This document shows positions 43,379 through 56,138 of a stretch of 64,000 bases of DNA, piece by piece. Origin of the DNA: Lysobacter lycopersici (lineage in GTDB: Bacteria; Pseudomonadota; Gammaproteobacteria; Xanthomonadales; Xanthomonadaceae); assembly GCF_007556775.1 (NCBI RefSeq), contig NZ_CP041742.1, positions 310,001 to 374,000 of the forward strand, written 5' to 3'. The notes under the pieces are model-generated. The model saw nothing but the letters and a program-made list of their open reading frames with translations, was not told where the DNA came from and ran no database searches. Position 1 is the stretch's first letter. Every line of letters begins with the position of its first letter. Made by a program: the position numbers and the translations under genes.

Positions 43379-44016
43379 CGCGACGGCATCCCGGTCAACG
43401 CCGCCATGTCCTTCGCGATCGCCTGCGGTTCCAGCGGCGGCTGGATCACCCCGGCCATGCGCGCCTGTGGGTCGAGAACCGCGATCGCGGCCGAATGGTC
43501 GACGCTGTACTGGTCGGCGGGCACACCCTCGGGCGCCGGCACCTTGGCGAACACCAGCGACAGCGATTTCGCGAAGGCTTCCAGCGCAGGCACGTCGGCG
43601 GTGGCGGCAAGGGTATCGGGGTCGAAGCCGTGCGCGTACTCGCCGATGCCGTCGGGCGTGTCGCGGTCCGGGTCGACCGACACGAACAGCAGGCGCGGCC
43701 GGGTGCTGTCGGGCAGGCTGCGCCACTGCTTCTGCGCTTGCGCCATCTGCGCCAGCGTGGTCGGGCAGACGTCCGGACAATGGGTGAAACCGAGGAACAC
43801 CAGGGTCCAGTGGCCCTTGAGCTCGCCCGGGACCAGCGCGGTGCCGTCGGACTGGCGCAGGTTGAACTCGGGCAGCACCCGCGGCTGCGGGAACAGGCTG
43901 ACGACCTGCAGCGCCGGGGCATCGGCGGGCGCGGCGCGGTGCCAGCGCAGGGCGATCGTGGCCAGCATGACCAGCATGGCGAGGCCGGCAAGGAGGAAGG
44001 GCAGGCGCTTGGACAT
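43375..44016 (-). CDS. SCO1/SenC-type copper chaperone
   Basis: A 213-residue membrane-anchored thioredoxin-fold protein that delivers copper to cytochrome oxidase in this family. An N-terminal helix ([19 protein letters not shown]) anchors it. The copper-binding CxxxC is in [11 protein letters not shown], and the third ligand, histidine, is in [14 protein letters not shown] possible earlier ATG at 44055 adds 13 residues; ATG 44016 is chosen because it begins at MSKR just before the anchor. It overlaps psd at its stop. No oxidase genes are in the window. Confidence 0.92.
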   Translation of the reverse strand: MSKRLPFLLAGLAMLVMLATIALRWHRAAPADAPALQVVSLFPQPRVLPEFNLRQSDGTALVPGELKGHWTLVFLGFTHCPDVCPTTLAQMAQAQKQWRSLPDSTRPRLLFVSVDPDRDTPDGIGEYAHGFDPDTLAATADVPALEAFAKSLSLVFAKVPAPEGVPADQYSVDHSAAIAVLDPQARMAGVIQPPLEPQAIAKDMAALTGMPSR

Positions 44017-44072
44017 CGGATCCCCGACTTCAGAACGGACTTGAAGTTCGGCCATGATAGCCGCGCCGCCGC

Positions 44073-44078
44073 TATAAT
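44073..44078 (+). promoter_or_regulatory. -10 box of prmB
   Basis: A perfect TATAAT lies 41 bases upstream of the prmB ATG, in the divergent gap with the SCO1 gene. No good -35 is seen. Confidence 0.5.
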
Positions 44079-44118
44079 TCGCCGCCTGCCGCGCCTTCCG
44101 CGGCGACCGGGCCGGAGC

Positions 44119-45096
44119 ATGTCCCAGGAACTGCAGACGATCATCGACCTGATCCGCTACGGCGCCAGCCGTTTCAACGCGGCGGGCCTGACCTTCGGCC
44201 ACAGCTACGACAACGCGCTGGACGAAGCGACCCAGCTCACCCTGCACGCGCTGCACCTGCCGCACGACCTGCCGCCGGCCTACGGCAACGCGCGCATCAC
44301 CGAAGCGGAGAAGGAAGACGTGCTGGCGCTGTTCCTGCGTCGCATCGAGGAACGCATCCCGGCCGCCTATCTCTGCGGCGAAACCTGGTTCGCCGGGCTC
44401 AGCTTCAAGTCCGATGCGCGCGCGCTGGTGCCGCGTTCGCCCATCGCCGAACTGATCGAATCCGGCTTCGAGCCCTGGCTCGGCGGCCGCGAAGTGCGCC
44501 GCGCGCTGGACCTGTGCACCGGCTCGGGTTGCATCGCCATCGCGATGGCGCACCACAACCCGGACTGGCACGTCGACGGCGCCGACGTCAGCGACATGGC
44601 GCTGCAACTGGCGCGCGAAAACGAACAGCGCCTGCACGTGCGCAACGTGCGTTTCGTCCAGTCCGACCTGTTCGCCGGGCTGCAGGGCGAGCACTACGAC
44701 CTGATCGTCAGCAATCCGCCCTACGTCACCAACGACGAGACCGATACGCTGCCGCGCGAGTATTCCTACGAACCCGAGCTCGGCCTGCGCGCCGGCGACG
44801 ACGGCCTCGACATCGTGCTGCGCATCCTGCGCGATGCGCCCTTGCACCTCACCGACGACGGCCTGCTGATCTGCGAAGTCGGCGAAGCCGAGGAAGCGCT
44901 GGCGCGGCTGCTGCCGGAACTGCCGCTGATGTGGGTGGAGTTCAAGGTCGGGCAGATGGGTGTGTTCGTGGTCGAGCGCCACGACCTCGTCGCCCAGCAC
45001 GCGCGCATCCGCCAGCTCGCGGACCTGCGCGCGCCGGCGGCGGCGAAGGCAGCGGTGCCGGCCGCGGACGAAGAATCGTCGGCGAGCCTGTTTTGA
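44119..45096 (+). CDS. prmB: Ribosomal protein L3 N5-glutamine methyltransferase
   Basis: PrmB methylates a glutamine of ribosomal protein L3. The 325-residue enzyme has an N-terminal helical domain and a SAM-binding [15 protein letters not shown] with the catalytic NPPY in [29 protein letters not shown] follows, separating the PrmB/PrmC group from other NPPY methyltransferases; [21 protein letters not shown] near the start is typical for PrmB. The ATG at 44119 is preceded by GGAG. The extended tail past about 300 is Ala rich. Confidence 0.93.
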   Translation: MSQELQTIIDLIRYGASRFNAAGLTFGHSYDNALDEATQLTLHALHLPHDLPPAYGNARITEAEKEDVLALFLRRIEERIPAAYLCGETWFAGLSFKSDARALVPRSPIAELIESGFEPWLGGREVRRALDLCTGSGCIAIAMAHHNPDWHVDGADVSDMALQLARENEQRLHVRNVRFVQSDLFAGLQGEHYDLIVSNPPYVTNDETDTLPREYSYEPELGLRAGDDGLDIVLRILRDAPLHLTDDGLLICEVGEAEEALARLLPELPLMWVEFKVGQMGVFVVERHDLVAQHARIRQLADLRAPAAAKAAVPAADEESSASLF

Positions 45097-45103
45097 CCAA
45101 CGT

Positions 45104-46201
45104 TTGAACACCTTCGGCCAGCTGCTGCGCGTCACCACCTTCGGCGAATCGCACGGCCCGGCCATCGGTTGCGTGATCGACGGCTGCCCGCCCGGCATCG
45201 CGATTTCGCCGGAAGATTTCGCCCACGACCTCGCGCGGCGCGCGACCGGCCGCACCCGCCACACCTCGGCGCGGCACGAAGCCGACGAAGTCGAAATCCT
45301 CAGCGGCGTGTACGAAGGGAAAACCACCGGCACGCCGATCGCGCTGCTGATCCGCAACACCGACGCGCGCAGCAAGGATTACGCGAACATCGCCGCGCAG
45401 TTCCGCCCCGGCCATGCGGATTACACCTACTGGCAGAAATATGGCGCCCGCGATCCGCGCGGTGGCGGGCGTTCGTCGGCGCGCGAAACCACGATGCGCG
45501 TGTCCGCGGCGGTGATCGCGAAGAAATGGCTGGCGGAGAAATACGGCGTCAGCGTGCGCGGCCATCTCGCCCAGATCGGCGACGTGCTGCCACGCACATT
45601 CGATGTCGCCGCGATCGAAACCAATCCGTTCTTCTGGCCCGATGCGGGGCAGGTATCGGAACTCGAAAGCTTCATGGACGCGCTGCGCAAATCCGGCGAT
45701 TCGGTCGGCGCGCGCATCGTCGTCGTCGCCGACGGCGTGCCGCCGGGCTGGGGCGAACCGGTCTACGGCAAGCTCGACGCCGAACTCGCCGCGGCGATGA
45801 TGTCGATCAACGCGGTCAAGGGCGTGGAAATCGGCGACGGTTTCGCCAGCGTTGCGCAGAAGGGCAGCGAACACCGCGACGAAGCGACGCGCGGAGGTTT
45901 CCTCTCCAACCACGCCGGCGGCATCCTCGGCGGCATTTCCAGCGGCCAGCGCATCGTCGTGTCGGTGGCGTTCAAGCCGACCTCGAGCCTGCGCCTGCCG
46001 GTACGTGGCCTCGATGTCGACGGCAACGAAGTCGAAATCGTCGTCACAGGTCGCCACGACCCCTGCGTCGGCATCCGCGCCACGCCGATCTGCGAGGCGA
46101 TGCTGGCGCTGGTGCTGATGGACCAGGCTTTGCGGCATCGCGCCCAGTGCGGCGAAGTCGGCGAGGTCTCGCCGCGGATTCCGCCGGGAAAACCAGGATG
46201 A
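45104..46201 (+). CDS. aroC: Chorismate synthase
   Basis: AroC makes chorismate from EPSP with reduced FMN. The 365-residue frame starts at TTG 45104, because no ATG or GTG lies between the prmB end and the conserved start [50 protein letters not shown] and [14 protein letters not shown] are family motifs. It follows prmB by seven bases. The type E repeat starts two bases after its stop. Confidence 0.94.
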   Translation: MNTFGQLLRVTTFGESHGPAIGCVIDGCPPGIAISPEDFAHDLARRATGRTRHTSARHEADEVEILSGVYEGKTTGTPIALLIRNTDARSKDYANIAAQFRPGHADYTYWQKYGARDPRGGGRSSARETTMRVSAAVIAKKWLAEKYGVSVRGHLAQIGDVLPRTFDVAAIETNPFFWPDAGQVSELESFMDALRKSGDSVGARIVVVADGVPPGWGEPVYGKLDAELAAAMMSINAVKGVEIGDGFASVAQKGSEHRDEATRGGFLSNHAGGILGGISSGQRIVVSVAFKPTSSLRLPVRGLDVDGNEVEIVVTGRHDPCVGIRATPICEAMLALVLMDQALRHRAQCGEVGEVSPRIPPGKPG

Positions 46202-46203
46202 TG

Positions 46204-46274
46204 TTGTAGGAGCGGCTTACAGCCGCGATCGATTTAGGCGAAAAAACTGTCGCGGCTGTAAGCCGCTCCCACAA
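46204..46274. repeat. Intergenic palindromic repeat (type E, long-arm TGTAGGAGCG family)
   Basis: Two 25-base inverted arms, 46204-46228 and 46250-46274, with one mismatch and a 21-base AT-richer loop. Same family as the repeat at 42447-42541. It lies between aroC and asd in co-directional genes; as a long RNA hairpin it could trim or stop the aroC mRNA. Confidence 0.88.
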
Positions 46275-46299
46275 AAGCAAGAATCGGATCGAAGCAAGC

Positions 46300-47319
46300 A
46301 TGAGCAAGCAATACAAGGTCGCGGTCGTGGGCGCCACCGGCGCAGTCGGCGAAGCCATGCTGGCGGTGCTGGCCGAACGCAAGTTCCCGGTCGGCGAACT
46401 GGTCGCGCTGGCCAGCGAACGTTCGGCCGGCGATTACGTGCAGTTCGGCAACGACGAAGTGATGGTGCGCGATCTCGCGACCTTCGATCCGGCCGGCGTC
46501 GATATCGCGCTGTTCTCGGCCGGCGGTTCGATTTCGAAGCAGTACGCGCCGAAGTTCGCCGCCGCCGGTGCGGTGGTGATCGACAATTCCTCGACATTCC
46601 GCTACGACGACGACGTGCCGCTGGTGGTGAGTGAGGTCAATCCGCAGGAAGCGAGGAACCGCCCGCGCGGCATCATCGCCAACCCCAACTGTTCGACCAT
46701 GCAGCTGATGGTCGCGCTCAAGCCCATCCACGACGCCGCCGGCATCGAGCGCATCAACATCGCCACCTACCAGTCGGTGTCGGGTACCGGGCGCAAGGCG
46801 CTGGAGGAACTCGGCAAGCAGACCGCCGCGTTGCTCAACTTCCACGCCGCCGAGCCCGAGGTGTATCCGGTGCAGATCGCGTTCAACGTGATCCCGCACG
46901 GCGGCGACTTCAACGACAACGGCTACACCAGCGAGGAAATGAAGCTGGTGTGGGAAACGAAGAAGATCCTCGGCGACGACGCGATCCGGGTGAACGCGAC
47001 CGTGGTCCGGGTGCCGGTGTTCTACGGTCATTCCGAGGCGGTGAACATCGAGACCCGCGACAAGCTCGACGCCAGGGCTGCGCGCGCGCTGCTGGAGAAG
47101 GCTCCGGGCGTGGAAGTGGTGGACGAACACGCGCCGGGCGGTTATCCGACCCCGGTGACGCATGCCTCGGGCACGGATCCGGTCTACGTCGGCCGCATCC
47201 GCGACGATCTTTCGCACCCGCGCGCGCTCAACCTATGGGTGGTGTCCGACAACATCCGCAAGGGCGCGGCGCTGAACGCGGTGCAGATCGCCGAACTCGT
47301 GGCCGCGGAGCGCGCGTGA
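46300..47319 (+). CDS. asd: Aspartate-semialdehyde dehydrogenase
   Basis: Asd reduces aspartyl phosphate to aspartate semialdehyde, the branch-point for lysine, threonine and methionine. The 339-residue protein has the NADP-binding VVGATGAVGEAML near the start, the catalytic cysteine C131 in IANPNCSTMQ, and the histidine in the C-terminal half. QSVSGTGRKALEELGKQT is a conserved block. Its product feeds DapA, encoded at the left edge. The gene is followed by fimV and truA, an order also known in pseudomonads (asd-fimV-truA). Confidence 0.95.
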   Translation: MSKQYKVAVVGATGAVGEAMLAVLAERKFPVGELVALASERSAGDYVQFGNDEVMVRDLATFDPAGVDIALFSAGGSISKQYAPKFAAAGAVVIDNSSTFRYDDDVPLVVSEVNPQEARNRPRGIIANPNCSTMQLMVALKPIHDAAGIERINIATYQSVSGTGRKALEELGKQTAALLNFHAAEPEVYPVQIAFNVIPHGGDFNDNGYTSEEMKLVWETKKILGDDAIRVNATVVRVPVFYGHSEAVNIETRDKLDARAARALLEKAPGVEVVDEHAPGGYPTPVTHASGTDPVYVGRIRDDLSHPRALNLWVVSDNIRKGAALNAVQIAELVAAERA

Positions 47320-47383
47320 ATCCGTGGCCGTTGCGGATCGCCGCCGCGGGCCGCTAGAGTCGTCCGGGAACCGAGGGGGATTC

Positions 47384-49156
47384 GTGAGCCGCCGACCATC
47401 GTTCGTTCGCAGGATCGTTCCGCTGCTCGCCGCGGCGCTGCTGTTGTGCGCGTCGCTGCCCGCGTTCGCGCTCGGCCTCGGACAGATCGTGATGAAGTCG
47501 AAGCCGGGACAGCCCCTGGTCGCGGAAATCCCGATCATCAGCAGCGACCCCGAGGAACTGCAGGGCCTGCAGGCGCAACTGGCTTCGCCCGAGACCTTCG
47601 CCCGCGTCGGCCTCGCGCCGCCGGAAGGACTGGTCGCCGACCTCGATTTCTCCTTCGACCAGGACGCGGCCGGCCGGCCGCTGATCCGCGTCACCACGCA
47701 GCAGCCGGTGCAGCAGCCGGAGCTGGTCTTCCTGCTCGAGGTCGACTGGGGTTCCGGTCGCCTCGTGCGCGAATACTCCGCGCTGGTCGATGCGCCGCAG
47801 AGCGTGGCCGCGCCCGCGCCCGAACCGCTGCAGATGCCGACGCCGGCGCCGGCAGACACGGTCGAACGCACGCCACTGGCTGAAACGCAGCCTGCGCCGG
47901 TTGCGCAAACGCCAGCCCCGGCACCGACGCCTGCGCCGGAAGCGAACCCGACGAACGCGGTTCCGCCGAGTGCACCGGTCGCGCCGTCGGCACCCGCGCC
48001 TGCGCCGGTCACCGCGAGCGTGTCGAACGCGGGCGGATCGGTGTCCGTGCAGCGCGGCGACACCCTGGGCCGGATCGCCGCAGATCTCGGCAGTGGTCGC
48101 AGCCTCGAACAGACCATGCTCGCGCTGCTGCGCGCGAATCCGGATGCCTTCATCGACGGCAACGTCAACCTGGTGAAGGCGGGCGCGGTGCTGCGCGTGC
48201 CCGATGCCGGCGAATTCGACGCGATCGACCGCCAGCAGGCGGCGGCCATCGTGCAGCAACAGGTGCAACGCTGGCGCGGATTGCGGGCGGTGCGTGCGCA
48301 ACCGCAGCCGGAGGCCACCGGATCGGCGGTGGCTGCGGCAGGCGAAGCGCGCGAAGCGCACGCGACGGCATCGCGGACCGCAGGCGCACGCCTGGAAATC
48401 GCGCCGCCGTCGTCGTCCGATGCGAAGCGCGCGGGAACACGTTCCGGCATCGAGGCCGGGGGCGAGGGTGATGAGATGCTGCAACAGGAACTGCAACAGA
48501 CCAAGGAAACGCTGTCGGCGCGCGATGCCGAAGTGGCGGAGCTGAAGACGCGCGTGGCCGAACTGGAGAAGCTACAGAAGGACCAGCAGCAGCTGATCAG
48601 CATGAAGGACAGTGCGCTCGCGGGTGCACAGCAGGACCTGTCCAAGGCACGCGAGGCGCGCACCGCGCAGGAACCGGCATCGCCCGCGCAGAAGGCCGAC
48701 AACCCGATGTGGTGGCCGTGGCTGCTGGTGCCGGCGCTGGCGCTCATCGCGGGATGGTGGTTCCTGCGCCGTCGCCGCGCGCCCGCCTCGCCGTTGCCTT
48801 CGCGCTTCGACAGCGCAAGGCTGGCCGCGGCGGTGCCGGGCAAGCCGGAAACGAAACCGGAACCGAAAACCGAAGCCGCGACGCCGGCCTGGACGCGCGA
48901 CGAATCCATAGCGGCGAAACCGACGCCCGCGCCATCGCCCGCGGCGCCGGCGAAGCCGGTCTGGCAGGCGCCGCAGGCCGACACCATCGTGCCCTTGAAC
49001 ACCGCGCCCGCCGGCCGCGAACGCCTCGAACTGGCGCGCGCCTACCTCGACATGGGCGACCTCGCGACCGCCCGCAGCCTGCTGCAGGAAGTAGCCGACG
49101 GCGGCGATGCCGAAGCCCGTGCCGAAGCGCAGCGGCTGCTCGGGGGCATCGCCTGA
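47384..49156 (+). CDS. fimV: FimV-like cell-pole protein
   Basis: A 590-residue protein of the FimV/HubP type, which helps type IV pilus assembly and cell-pole organisation. It opens with a signal peptide (about 1-30) and the FimV N-terminal domain ([22 protein letters not shown]). A Pro/Ala-rich linker, a LysM-like block ([15 protein letters not shown]), a coiled coil near 370-420 ([19 protein letters not shown]), one membrane helix near 450 ([19 protein letters not shown]) and the C-terminal FimV domain ([20 protein letters not shown]) follow. Pseudomonas FimV is far longer in its cytoplasmic part. GTG 47384 has a good ribosome site, GAGGGGGA. Confidence 0.88.
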   Translation: MSRRPSFVRRIVPLLAAALLLCASLPAFALGLGQIVMKSKPGQPLVAEIPIISSDPEELQGLQAQLASPETFARVGLAPPEGLVADLDFSFDQDAAGRPLIRVTTQQPVQQPELVFLLEVDWGSGRLVREYSALVDAPQSVAAPAPEPLQMPTPAPADTVERTPLAETQPAPVAQTPAPAPTPAPEANPTNAVPPSAPVAPSAPAPAPVTASVSNAGGSVSVQRGDTLGRIAADLGSGRSLEQTMLALLRANPDAFIDGNVNLVKAGAVLRVPDAGEFDAIDRQQAAAIVQQQVQRWRGLRAVRAQPQPEATGSAVAAAGEAREAHATASRTAGARLEIAPPSSSDAKRAGTRSGIEAGGEGDEMLQQELQQTKETLSARDAEVAELKTRVAELEKLQKDQQQLISMKDSALAGAQQDLSKAREARTAQEPASPAQKADNPMWWPWLLVPALALIAGWWFLRRRRAPASPLPSRFDSARLAAAVPGKPETKPEPKTEAATPAWTRDESIAAKPTPAPSPAAPAKPVWQAPQADTIVPLNTAPAGRERLELARAYLDMGDLATARSLLQEVADGGDAEARAEAQRLLGGIA

Positions 49157-49161
49157 GTGCG

Positions 49162-49956
49162 ATGCGACTGGCGCTCGGCATCGAATACGACGGAAGCGGT
49201 TTCTCCGGCTGGCAGCGACTGACCCAGCCCGGCGAAACCGGGCTTCCGACCGTCCAGTCCGCGGTCGAGGACGCGCTGTCCACGGTCGCGGATCATCCGG
49301 TGCTGGTGACCTGCGCGGGGCGCACCGACGCCGGTGTGCATGCGGCCTGCCAGGTCGTGCATTTCGACAGCGATGCGACGCGCGAATCACGCGGCTGGAT
49401 GCTGGGCGCGACCAGTCGCTTGCCCGAAGCGGTGAGCGTGCGCTGGTGCATGCCGGTCGCCGGCGATTTCCATGCGCGTTTTTCCGCGGTCGCGCGGCGC
49501 TACCGCTACCGCCTGCTGAACCGTGCGGTGCGCCCGGCGCTGCAACGGCAGTGGTTGTCGTGGGAACGGCGCCCGCTCGATGCGGATGCAATGCACGCCG
49601 CGGCGCAGGCGCTGCTCGGCGAAAACGATTTCACCAGTTTCCGCACCGTGCATTGCCAGGCGCCGCACGCGCGGCGGAACCTGCAGCGGATTTCCGTGCG
49701 CCGCGACGGGGACGTGCTCGACATCGAGGTGCAGGCGAACGCGTTCCTGCACCACATGGTGCGCAACATCGTCGGTTCGCTGATCGAAGTCGGCGCCGGC
49801 GAACGGCCGCAATCGTGGATCGCCGAGGTGCTCGCCGCGCGCGACCGCACCTTGGCCGGCCCGACCGCGCCACCGCAGGGACTGGTGTTCGCCGGTCCGC
49901 TGTATCCCGGGAGCTGGAAGCTGCCGGCTGAAGTCACGATAGGACCGAACGCATGA
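49162..49956 (+). CDS. truA: tRNA pseudouridine synthase A
   Basis: TruA makes pseudouridine at tRNA positions 38-40. The 264-residue protein has the catalytic aspartate in [29 protein letters not shown] at the N terminus, and the [19 protein letters not shown] and [19 protein letters not shown] blocks. The ATG at 49162 lies five bases after the fimV stop. Its stop overlaps trpF by four bases. Confidence 0.95.
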   Translation: MRLALGIEYDGSGFSGWQRLTQPGETGLPTVQSAVEDALSTVADHPVLVTCAGRTDAGVHAACQVVHFDSDATRESRGWMLGATSRLPEAVSVRWCMPVAGDFHARFSAVARRYRYRLLNRAVRPALQRQWLSWERRPLDADAMHAAAQALLGENDFTSFRTVHCQAPHARRNLQRISVRRDGDVLDIEVQANAFLHHMVRNIVGSLIEVGAGERPQSWIAEVLAARDRTLAGPTAPPQGLVFAGPLYPGSWKLPAEVTIGPNA

Positions 49957-50642
49957 ACAAGACCCTGTTCCGCACCCGCATCAAGTTCTGCGGCCTGACC
50001 CGACCCGGCGACGTGCGCCTCGCCAGCGAACTCGGCGCCGACGCGATCGGTTTCGTGTTCGCCGAGCGCAGTCCGCGCCGGATCGAACCGGAACAGGCGC
50101 GCGCAATGCGCAACGCGCTGGCGCCGCTGGTGAACGTGGTCGCGCTGTTCGCCGACACACCCGCGGCCGAGGTACGCGAGGCGATCAAGCAGGCACGGCC
50201 CACGTTGCTGCAGTTCCACGGCGACGAGGACGATGCCTTCTGCCGCGGCTTCGGCGTGCCCTGGATCAAGGCGATCGCGATGGGCGAAGCGGACATCGGC
50301 AGTGCGGCCGAACTGCAGGCGCGCTATCCGAACGCCGCGGCGTTCCTGTTCGATGGCCATGCGCAAGGCGGCAGCGGCGGGCACGGCGCGCGCTACGACC
50401 TGAAGCGCATTCCCACCGGCCTCGACCGGCCGTTCATCGTCGCCGGCGGCCTCGAGCCGGACAACGTGTTCGATGCGATCCAGGCCACGTTGCCCTGGGG
50501 CGTGGACGTGTCCAGCGGCATCGAATCCGCGCACGGCATCAAGGACGGAGAGAAGATGCGCAGGTTCGTCGAGGAGGTGCGCCGCGCCGACTGCCACGTG
50601 GACGACGACGACGGAACGAGCTGCGCCGCCTGCGGGCGCTGA
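49953..50642 (+). CDS. trpF: Phosphoribosylanthranilate isomerase
   Basis: TrpF performs the third step of tryptophan synthesis. The 229-residue TIM-barrel protein shows [12 protein letters not shown] (catalytic cysteine), [25 protein letters not shown], and near the end [16 protein letters not shown] and [19 protein letters not shown]. The last 16 residues ([16 protein letters not shown]) are a cysteine- and aspartate-rich tail that goes beyond the usual C terminus. It overlaps truA, and precedes trpB by 194 bases. Confidence 0.94.
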   Translation: MNKTLFRTRIKFCGLTRPGDVRLASELGADAIGFVFAERSPRRIEPEQARAMRNALAPLVNVVALFADTPAAEVREAIKQARPTLLQFHGDEDDAFCRGFGVPWIKAIAMGEADIGSAAELQARYPNAAAFLFDGHAQGGSGGHGARYDLKRIPTGLDRPFIVAGGLEPDNVFDAIQATLPWGVDVSSGIESAHGIKDGEKMRRFVEEVRRADCHVDDDDGTSCAACGR

Positions 50643-50681
50643 ACCCGGCGTTGCGTGGATGCGGTAGGCTAGCGCCACTCC

Positions 50682-50759
50682 ATGAACGCCCGCCGCCACA
50701 AGCATTCCGGTCGATCGCTGCGCCGCTGGCGCCGCGTACCCGCGGCTGCGGTCAGGTAA
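50682..50759 (+). other. Possible 25-residue leader reading frame before trpB
   Basis: ATG at 50682, stop TAA at 50757, encoding a very basic 25-residue peptide with one tryptophan in RRWRR. It follows a TAGGCTAG -10-like box at about 50665. The 194-base trpF-trpB gap also holds a GCCGCG-TACC-CGCGGC hairpin (about 50730-50745) and a larger imperfect hairpin, GCCGCGATTCG/CGATTCGCGGC (about 50766-50808), which resembles a decayed type D repeat. Only one Trp codon and no obvious paired attenuator make regulation by translation doubtful. Confidence 0.3.
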
Positions 50760-50836
50760 GCCGGCGCCGCGATTCGCGCCTTGCCGCCGCTCCCATGGGC
50801 GATTCGCGGCTGTCCTTCCGGTTCTGGAGATTCACC

Positions 50837-52065
<1,229 letters not shown>

Positions 52066-52069
<4 letters not shown>

Positions 52070-52878
52070 GCCGCATCGACGCCAAATTCGCTGCATTGAA
52101 GACCAACGGCCGCAAGGCGCTGGTGCCGTTCGTCACCGCCGGCGATCCCTCGCTGGAAGCGACGGTGCCGGTACTGCATGCGCTGGTCGCAGCGGGCGCG
52201 GACCTGCTCGAACTCGGCGTGCCGTTCTCCGATCCGATGGCCGACGGCCCGGTGATCCAGCGCAGTTCCGAACGCGCCTTGTCGCGCGGCGCGGGGCTGG
52301 CCTACGTGCTCGGCTGCGTGCGCGCGTTCCGCGATCGCGACGCGACCACGCCGGTGGTGCTGATGGGCTACCTCAATCCCGTCGAGATCCGCGGTGCGGA
52401 AACGTTCGCGCAGGATGCGGCGCAAGCCGGCGTCGATGGCGTGCTGCTGGTGGACCTGCCGCCCGAGGAAGCCGGCGATTTCGAAACCGCATTCGACGCG
52501 CATGGGCTCGCCTTGATCCGGCTGCTGGCGCCGACCACGCCGGCCGAGCGGGTCGACCGCATGCTCGAAGGCGCGCGAGGCTATCTCTATTACGTCAGCT
52601 TCGCCGGCGTCACTGGTGCGGATGCGCTGGATCCGGCCGCGGCCGGCGCGCGCATCGCCGCGCTGCGCGAACGCAGTCCGGTGCCGGTGCTGGCTGGTTT
52701 CGGGATCAAGGACGCAGCCTCGGCCGCGTGCATGGCGGAGCAGGCCGATGGCGTGGTCGTCGGCAGCGCCCTGGTCGCGGCGCTGGCCGTGGCCGCCGAC
52801 CCGGTGCGCGCTGCCGGCGAATTCCTCGCCCCGCTGCGCGCCGCCCTCGGCGCCGGCGCGGCCGGGTCGCTGCGCTAG
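52066..52878 (+). CDS. trpA: Tryptophan synthase alpha chain
   Basis: TrpA splits indole-3-glycerol phosphate and passes indole to TrpB. The 270-residue protein has both catalytic residues at the same numbers as the E. coli enzyme: E49 in [11 protein letters not shown] and D60 in [14 protein letters not shown] is the next block and VLAGFGIKD near 215 is the phosphate-binding part. ATG overlaps the trpB stop (ATGA), so the two subunits are likely made in equal amounts. Confidence 0.95.
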
Positions 52879-52914
52879 ACTGTCCGGCCTCCAGACCACC
52901 GAGCCGCCTGCCGC

Positions 52915-53798
<884 letters not shown>

Positions 53799-53802
<4 letters not shown>

Positions 53803-55169
53803 GCGCGCGCCGCTGGTTCGGCACCGACGGCATCCGCGGGCGCGTCGGCGAAAGCCCGGTTTCCGCCGATTTCGTGCTCCGCCTCGGCAATGCCTACGGC
53901 CATGCGCTGACCGCCGCCGCGCTGCAGCGTGATCGCGAATGGCGCAAGCCGGTAGTGCTGATCGGCAAGGACACGCGCATTTCCAACTACATGTTCGAAG
54001 CCGCGCTCGAGGCCGGCCTGGTCGCGGCGGGCGTCGACGTGCAGTTGATGGGTCCGATGCCGACCCCGGCGGTCGCGCACCTCACCCATTCCATGCGCGC
54101 CGACGGCGGCATCGTGATTTCCGCCTCGCACAACCCGCACCACGACAACGGCATCAAGTTCTTCTCGGCGCAGGGCGAGAAGCTCGACGACGCGACCGAA
54201 CTCGCGATCGAGGCCGCGCTCGACGAACCGTTCCGCACCGTGGCTTCGGAACTGCTCGGCAAGGCGGTACGCACCCGCGACACCATCGGCCGCTACGTCG
54301 AAGCCTGCAAGAACTCGGTGCCGCGTGGCTTCAACCTCGGCGGCATGCGGATCGTGGTCGATTGCGCGAACGGCGCGACCTACCAGCTCGGCCCGCTGGT
54401 GCTGCGCGAACTCGGCGCGCGCGTCGATGCCATCGGCGTGGAGCCGAATGGCCTCAACATCAACGACCGCATCGGTTCGACCCATCCGGAATTCCTGGCC
54501 GCGCGCGTGCGCGAAACCGGCGCCGACCTCGGCATCGCCTTCGACGGCGACGGCGACCGCGTGCTGTTCGTCGACGGCAATGGCAGGGTGCGCGACGGCG
54601 ACGACCTGCTGTACGTGCTCGCCTGCGACTGGAAGGAAAGCGGGCGCCTGCGCGGACCGGTGGTCGGCACCCTCATGACGAATTACGGCTTCGAGCGCGC
54701 GCTGGCCGAACGCGGCATCGGTTTCGTGCGCGCCAGGGTCGGCGACCGCTACGTGCACCAGCAACTGCTGGCGAACGATGCGGTGCTCGGCGGCGAAGCC
54801 TCCGGCCACATCCTGTGCCTGGATCGCGCGAGCACCGGCGACGGCATCGTCAGCGCGCTGCAGGTGCTGGAAGTGCTGCAGCGCCGCGGCATCGGCCTGG
54901 CGGATGCGCTGGACGGCCTGCACAAGGTGCCGCAGAAGACGGTGAACGTGCGCTACGACGGTGGCGCGAAGCCGGCCGAAGCCGACGGCGTGAAGGCCGC
55001 GCTCGCCGAAGCGCAGCGCGCGGTCGAAGGCCGCGGGCGCGCATTCCTGCGTCCCTCGGGGACGGAACCGGTGGTGCGGGTGACGGTCGAAGCCGACGAC
55101 GACGCATTGGTGCAATCCACCCTCGACACCCTTTCGGCCGCGGTGCGCGCGGCCGCGCAACAGGCATGA
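53799..55169 (+). CDS. glmM: Phosphoglucosamine mutase
   Basis: GlmM converts glucosamine-6-phosphate to the 1-phosphate for UDP-GlcNAc and the cell wall. The 456-residue frame starts with GTG overlapping the accD stop. [11 protein letters not shown] lies at the N terminus; the phosphorylated serine is S110 in ISASHNP; the magnesium loop is FDGDGDR; GEASGHI is the sugar-binding loop; and [13 protein letters not shown] near the end binds phosphate. E. coli places glmM after folP, so the position here is a lineage-specific arrangement. Confidence 0.96.
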
Positions 55170-56128
55170 CCGACATGACGTCCCGCATCCCCACCCTCGA
55201 CATCCGCCGCTTCACCCATCCCGTTTCGGCGGAGGATCGCCAGGCCTTCGTGGACGAACTCGGCGCGGCCTACCGCGAATGGGGTTTCGCCGGCATCCGC
55301 GGCCATGGCATCCCGCAGGCGCGGATCGACGAGGCCTACGACACCTTCCGCGAGTTCTTCGCGCTGCCGGAAGAAACCAAGAAGCGCTACCACGTGCCCG
55401 GCGGCGGCGGCGCGCGGGGCTACACGCCGTTCGGCGTCGAGACCGCGAAGGGCGCGAAGTATTCCGACCTCAAGGAGTTCTGGCACGTCGGTCGCGAGAT
55501 CCCGCGCGATTCGAAGTACGCCGCGGACATGCCCGCGAACATCTGGCCGGGGGAAATCCCGGAGTTCGAACGCGTCGGCTACGGCCTGTACCAATCGCTG
55601 GACGAACTCGGTTCGCAGGTGTTGCGCGCGCTGGCGCTGCACATCGACCTGCCCGAGGACTATTTCGCCGACAAAACGAACTCCGGCAATTCGATCCTGC
55701 GCCCGATCCACTATCCGCCGATCACCACCGACGACATCCCGAACGTGCGCGCCGGGGCGCACGAGGACATCAACCTGATCACGTTGCTGGTCGGGGCCAG
55801 CGCCGCAGGGCTGGAAGTGTTGTCGAAGAAGGGCGAGTGGGTGCCGTTCACCTCCGACGCCGACACCATCGTCGTCAACATCGGCGACATGCTGCAGCGC
55901 CTGACCAACCACGTGTACCCGTCGACCACGCATCGCGTGGTCAATCCGCCGGGCGAACAGGCGCGCCAGCCGCGCTTTTCCACGCCGTTCTTCCTGCATC
56001 CGAACCCGGATTTCCTGATCGACGTGCTGCCGTCGTGCACCAGCGCCGACAACCCCAGCCGTTATCCGCAGGCGATCACCGCGCAGGGCTACCTCGAAGA
56101 ACGCCTGCGCGAGATCAAGCTCAAGTGA
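55166..56128 (+). CDS. Isopenicillin N synthase family 2OG-Fe(II) oxygenase
   Basis: A 320-residue dioxygenase-fold protein. An N-terminal DIOX_N domain (about 8-120, [24 protein letters not shown]) is followed by the catalytic jelly roll. Iron ligands are H199 and D201 in [12 protein letters not shown] and H256 in TTHRVVNP; R270 and S272 in RFSTPFF form the RxS motif for 2-oxoglutarate binding. Substrate unknown: the family covers small-molecule hydroxylases, ring-forming and demethylating enzymes. The ATG overlaps the glmM stop, and tpiA follows 10 bases after. No biosynthetic cluster is around it, so a housekeeping role is likely. Confidence 0.88.
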   Translation: MTDMTSRIPTLDIRRFTHPVSAEDRQAFVDELGAAYREWGFAGIRGHGIPQARIDEAYDTFREFFALPEETKKRYHVPGGGGARGYTPFGVETAKGAKYSDLKEFWHVGREIPRDSKYAADMPANIWPGEIPEFERVGYGLYQSLDELGSQVLRALALHIDLPEDYFADKTNSGNSILRPIHYPPITTDDIPNVRAGAHEDINLITLLVGASAAGLEVLSKKGEWVPFTSDADTIVVNIGDMLQRLTNHVYPSTTHRVVNPPGEQARQPRFSTPFFLHPNPDFLIDVLPSCTSADNPSRYPQAITAQGYLEERLREIKLK

Positions 56129-56138
56129 GGAGTCCGTG

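Noticed and set aside
50795-50836. ATG at 50795 as the trpB start
   Set aside because: It adds 14 unconserved residues from the leader; GTG 50837 has a GGAGA ribosome site and gives the normal N terminus.
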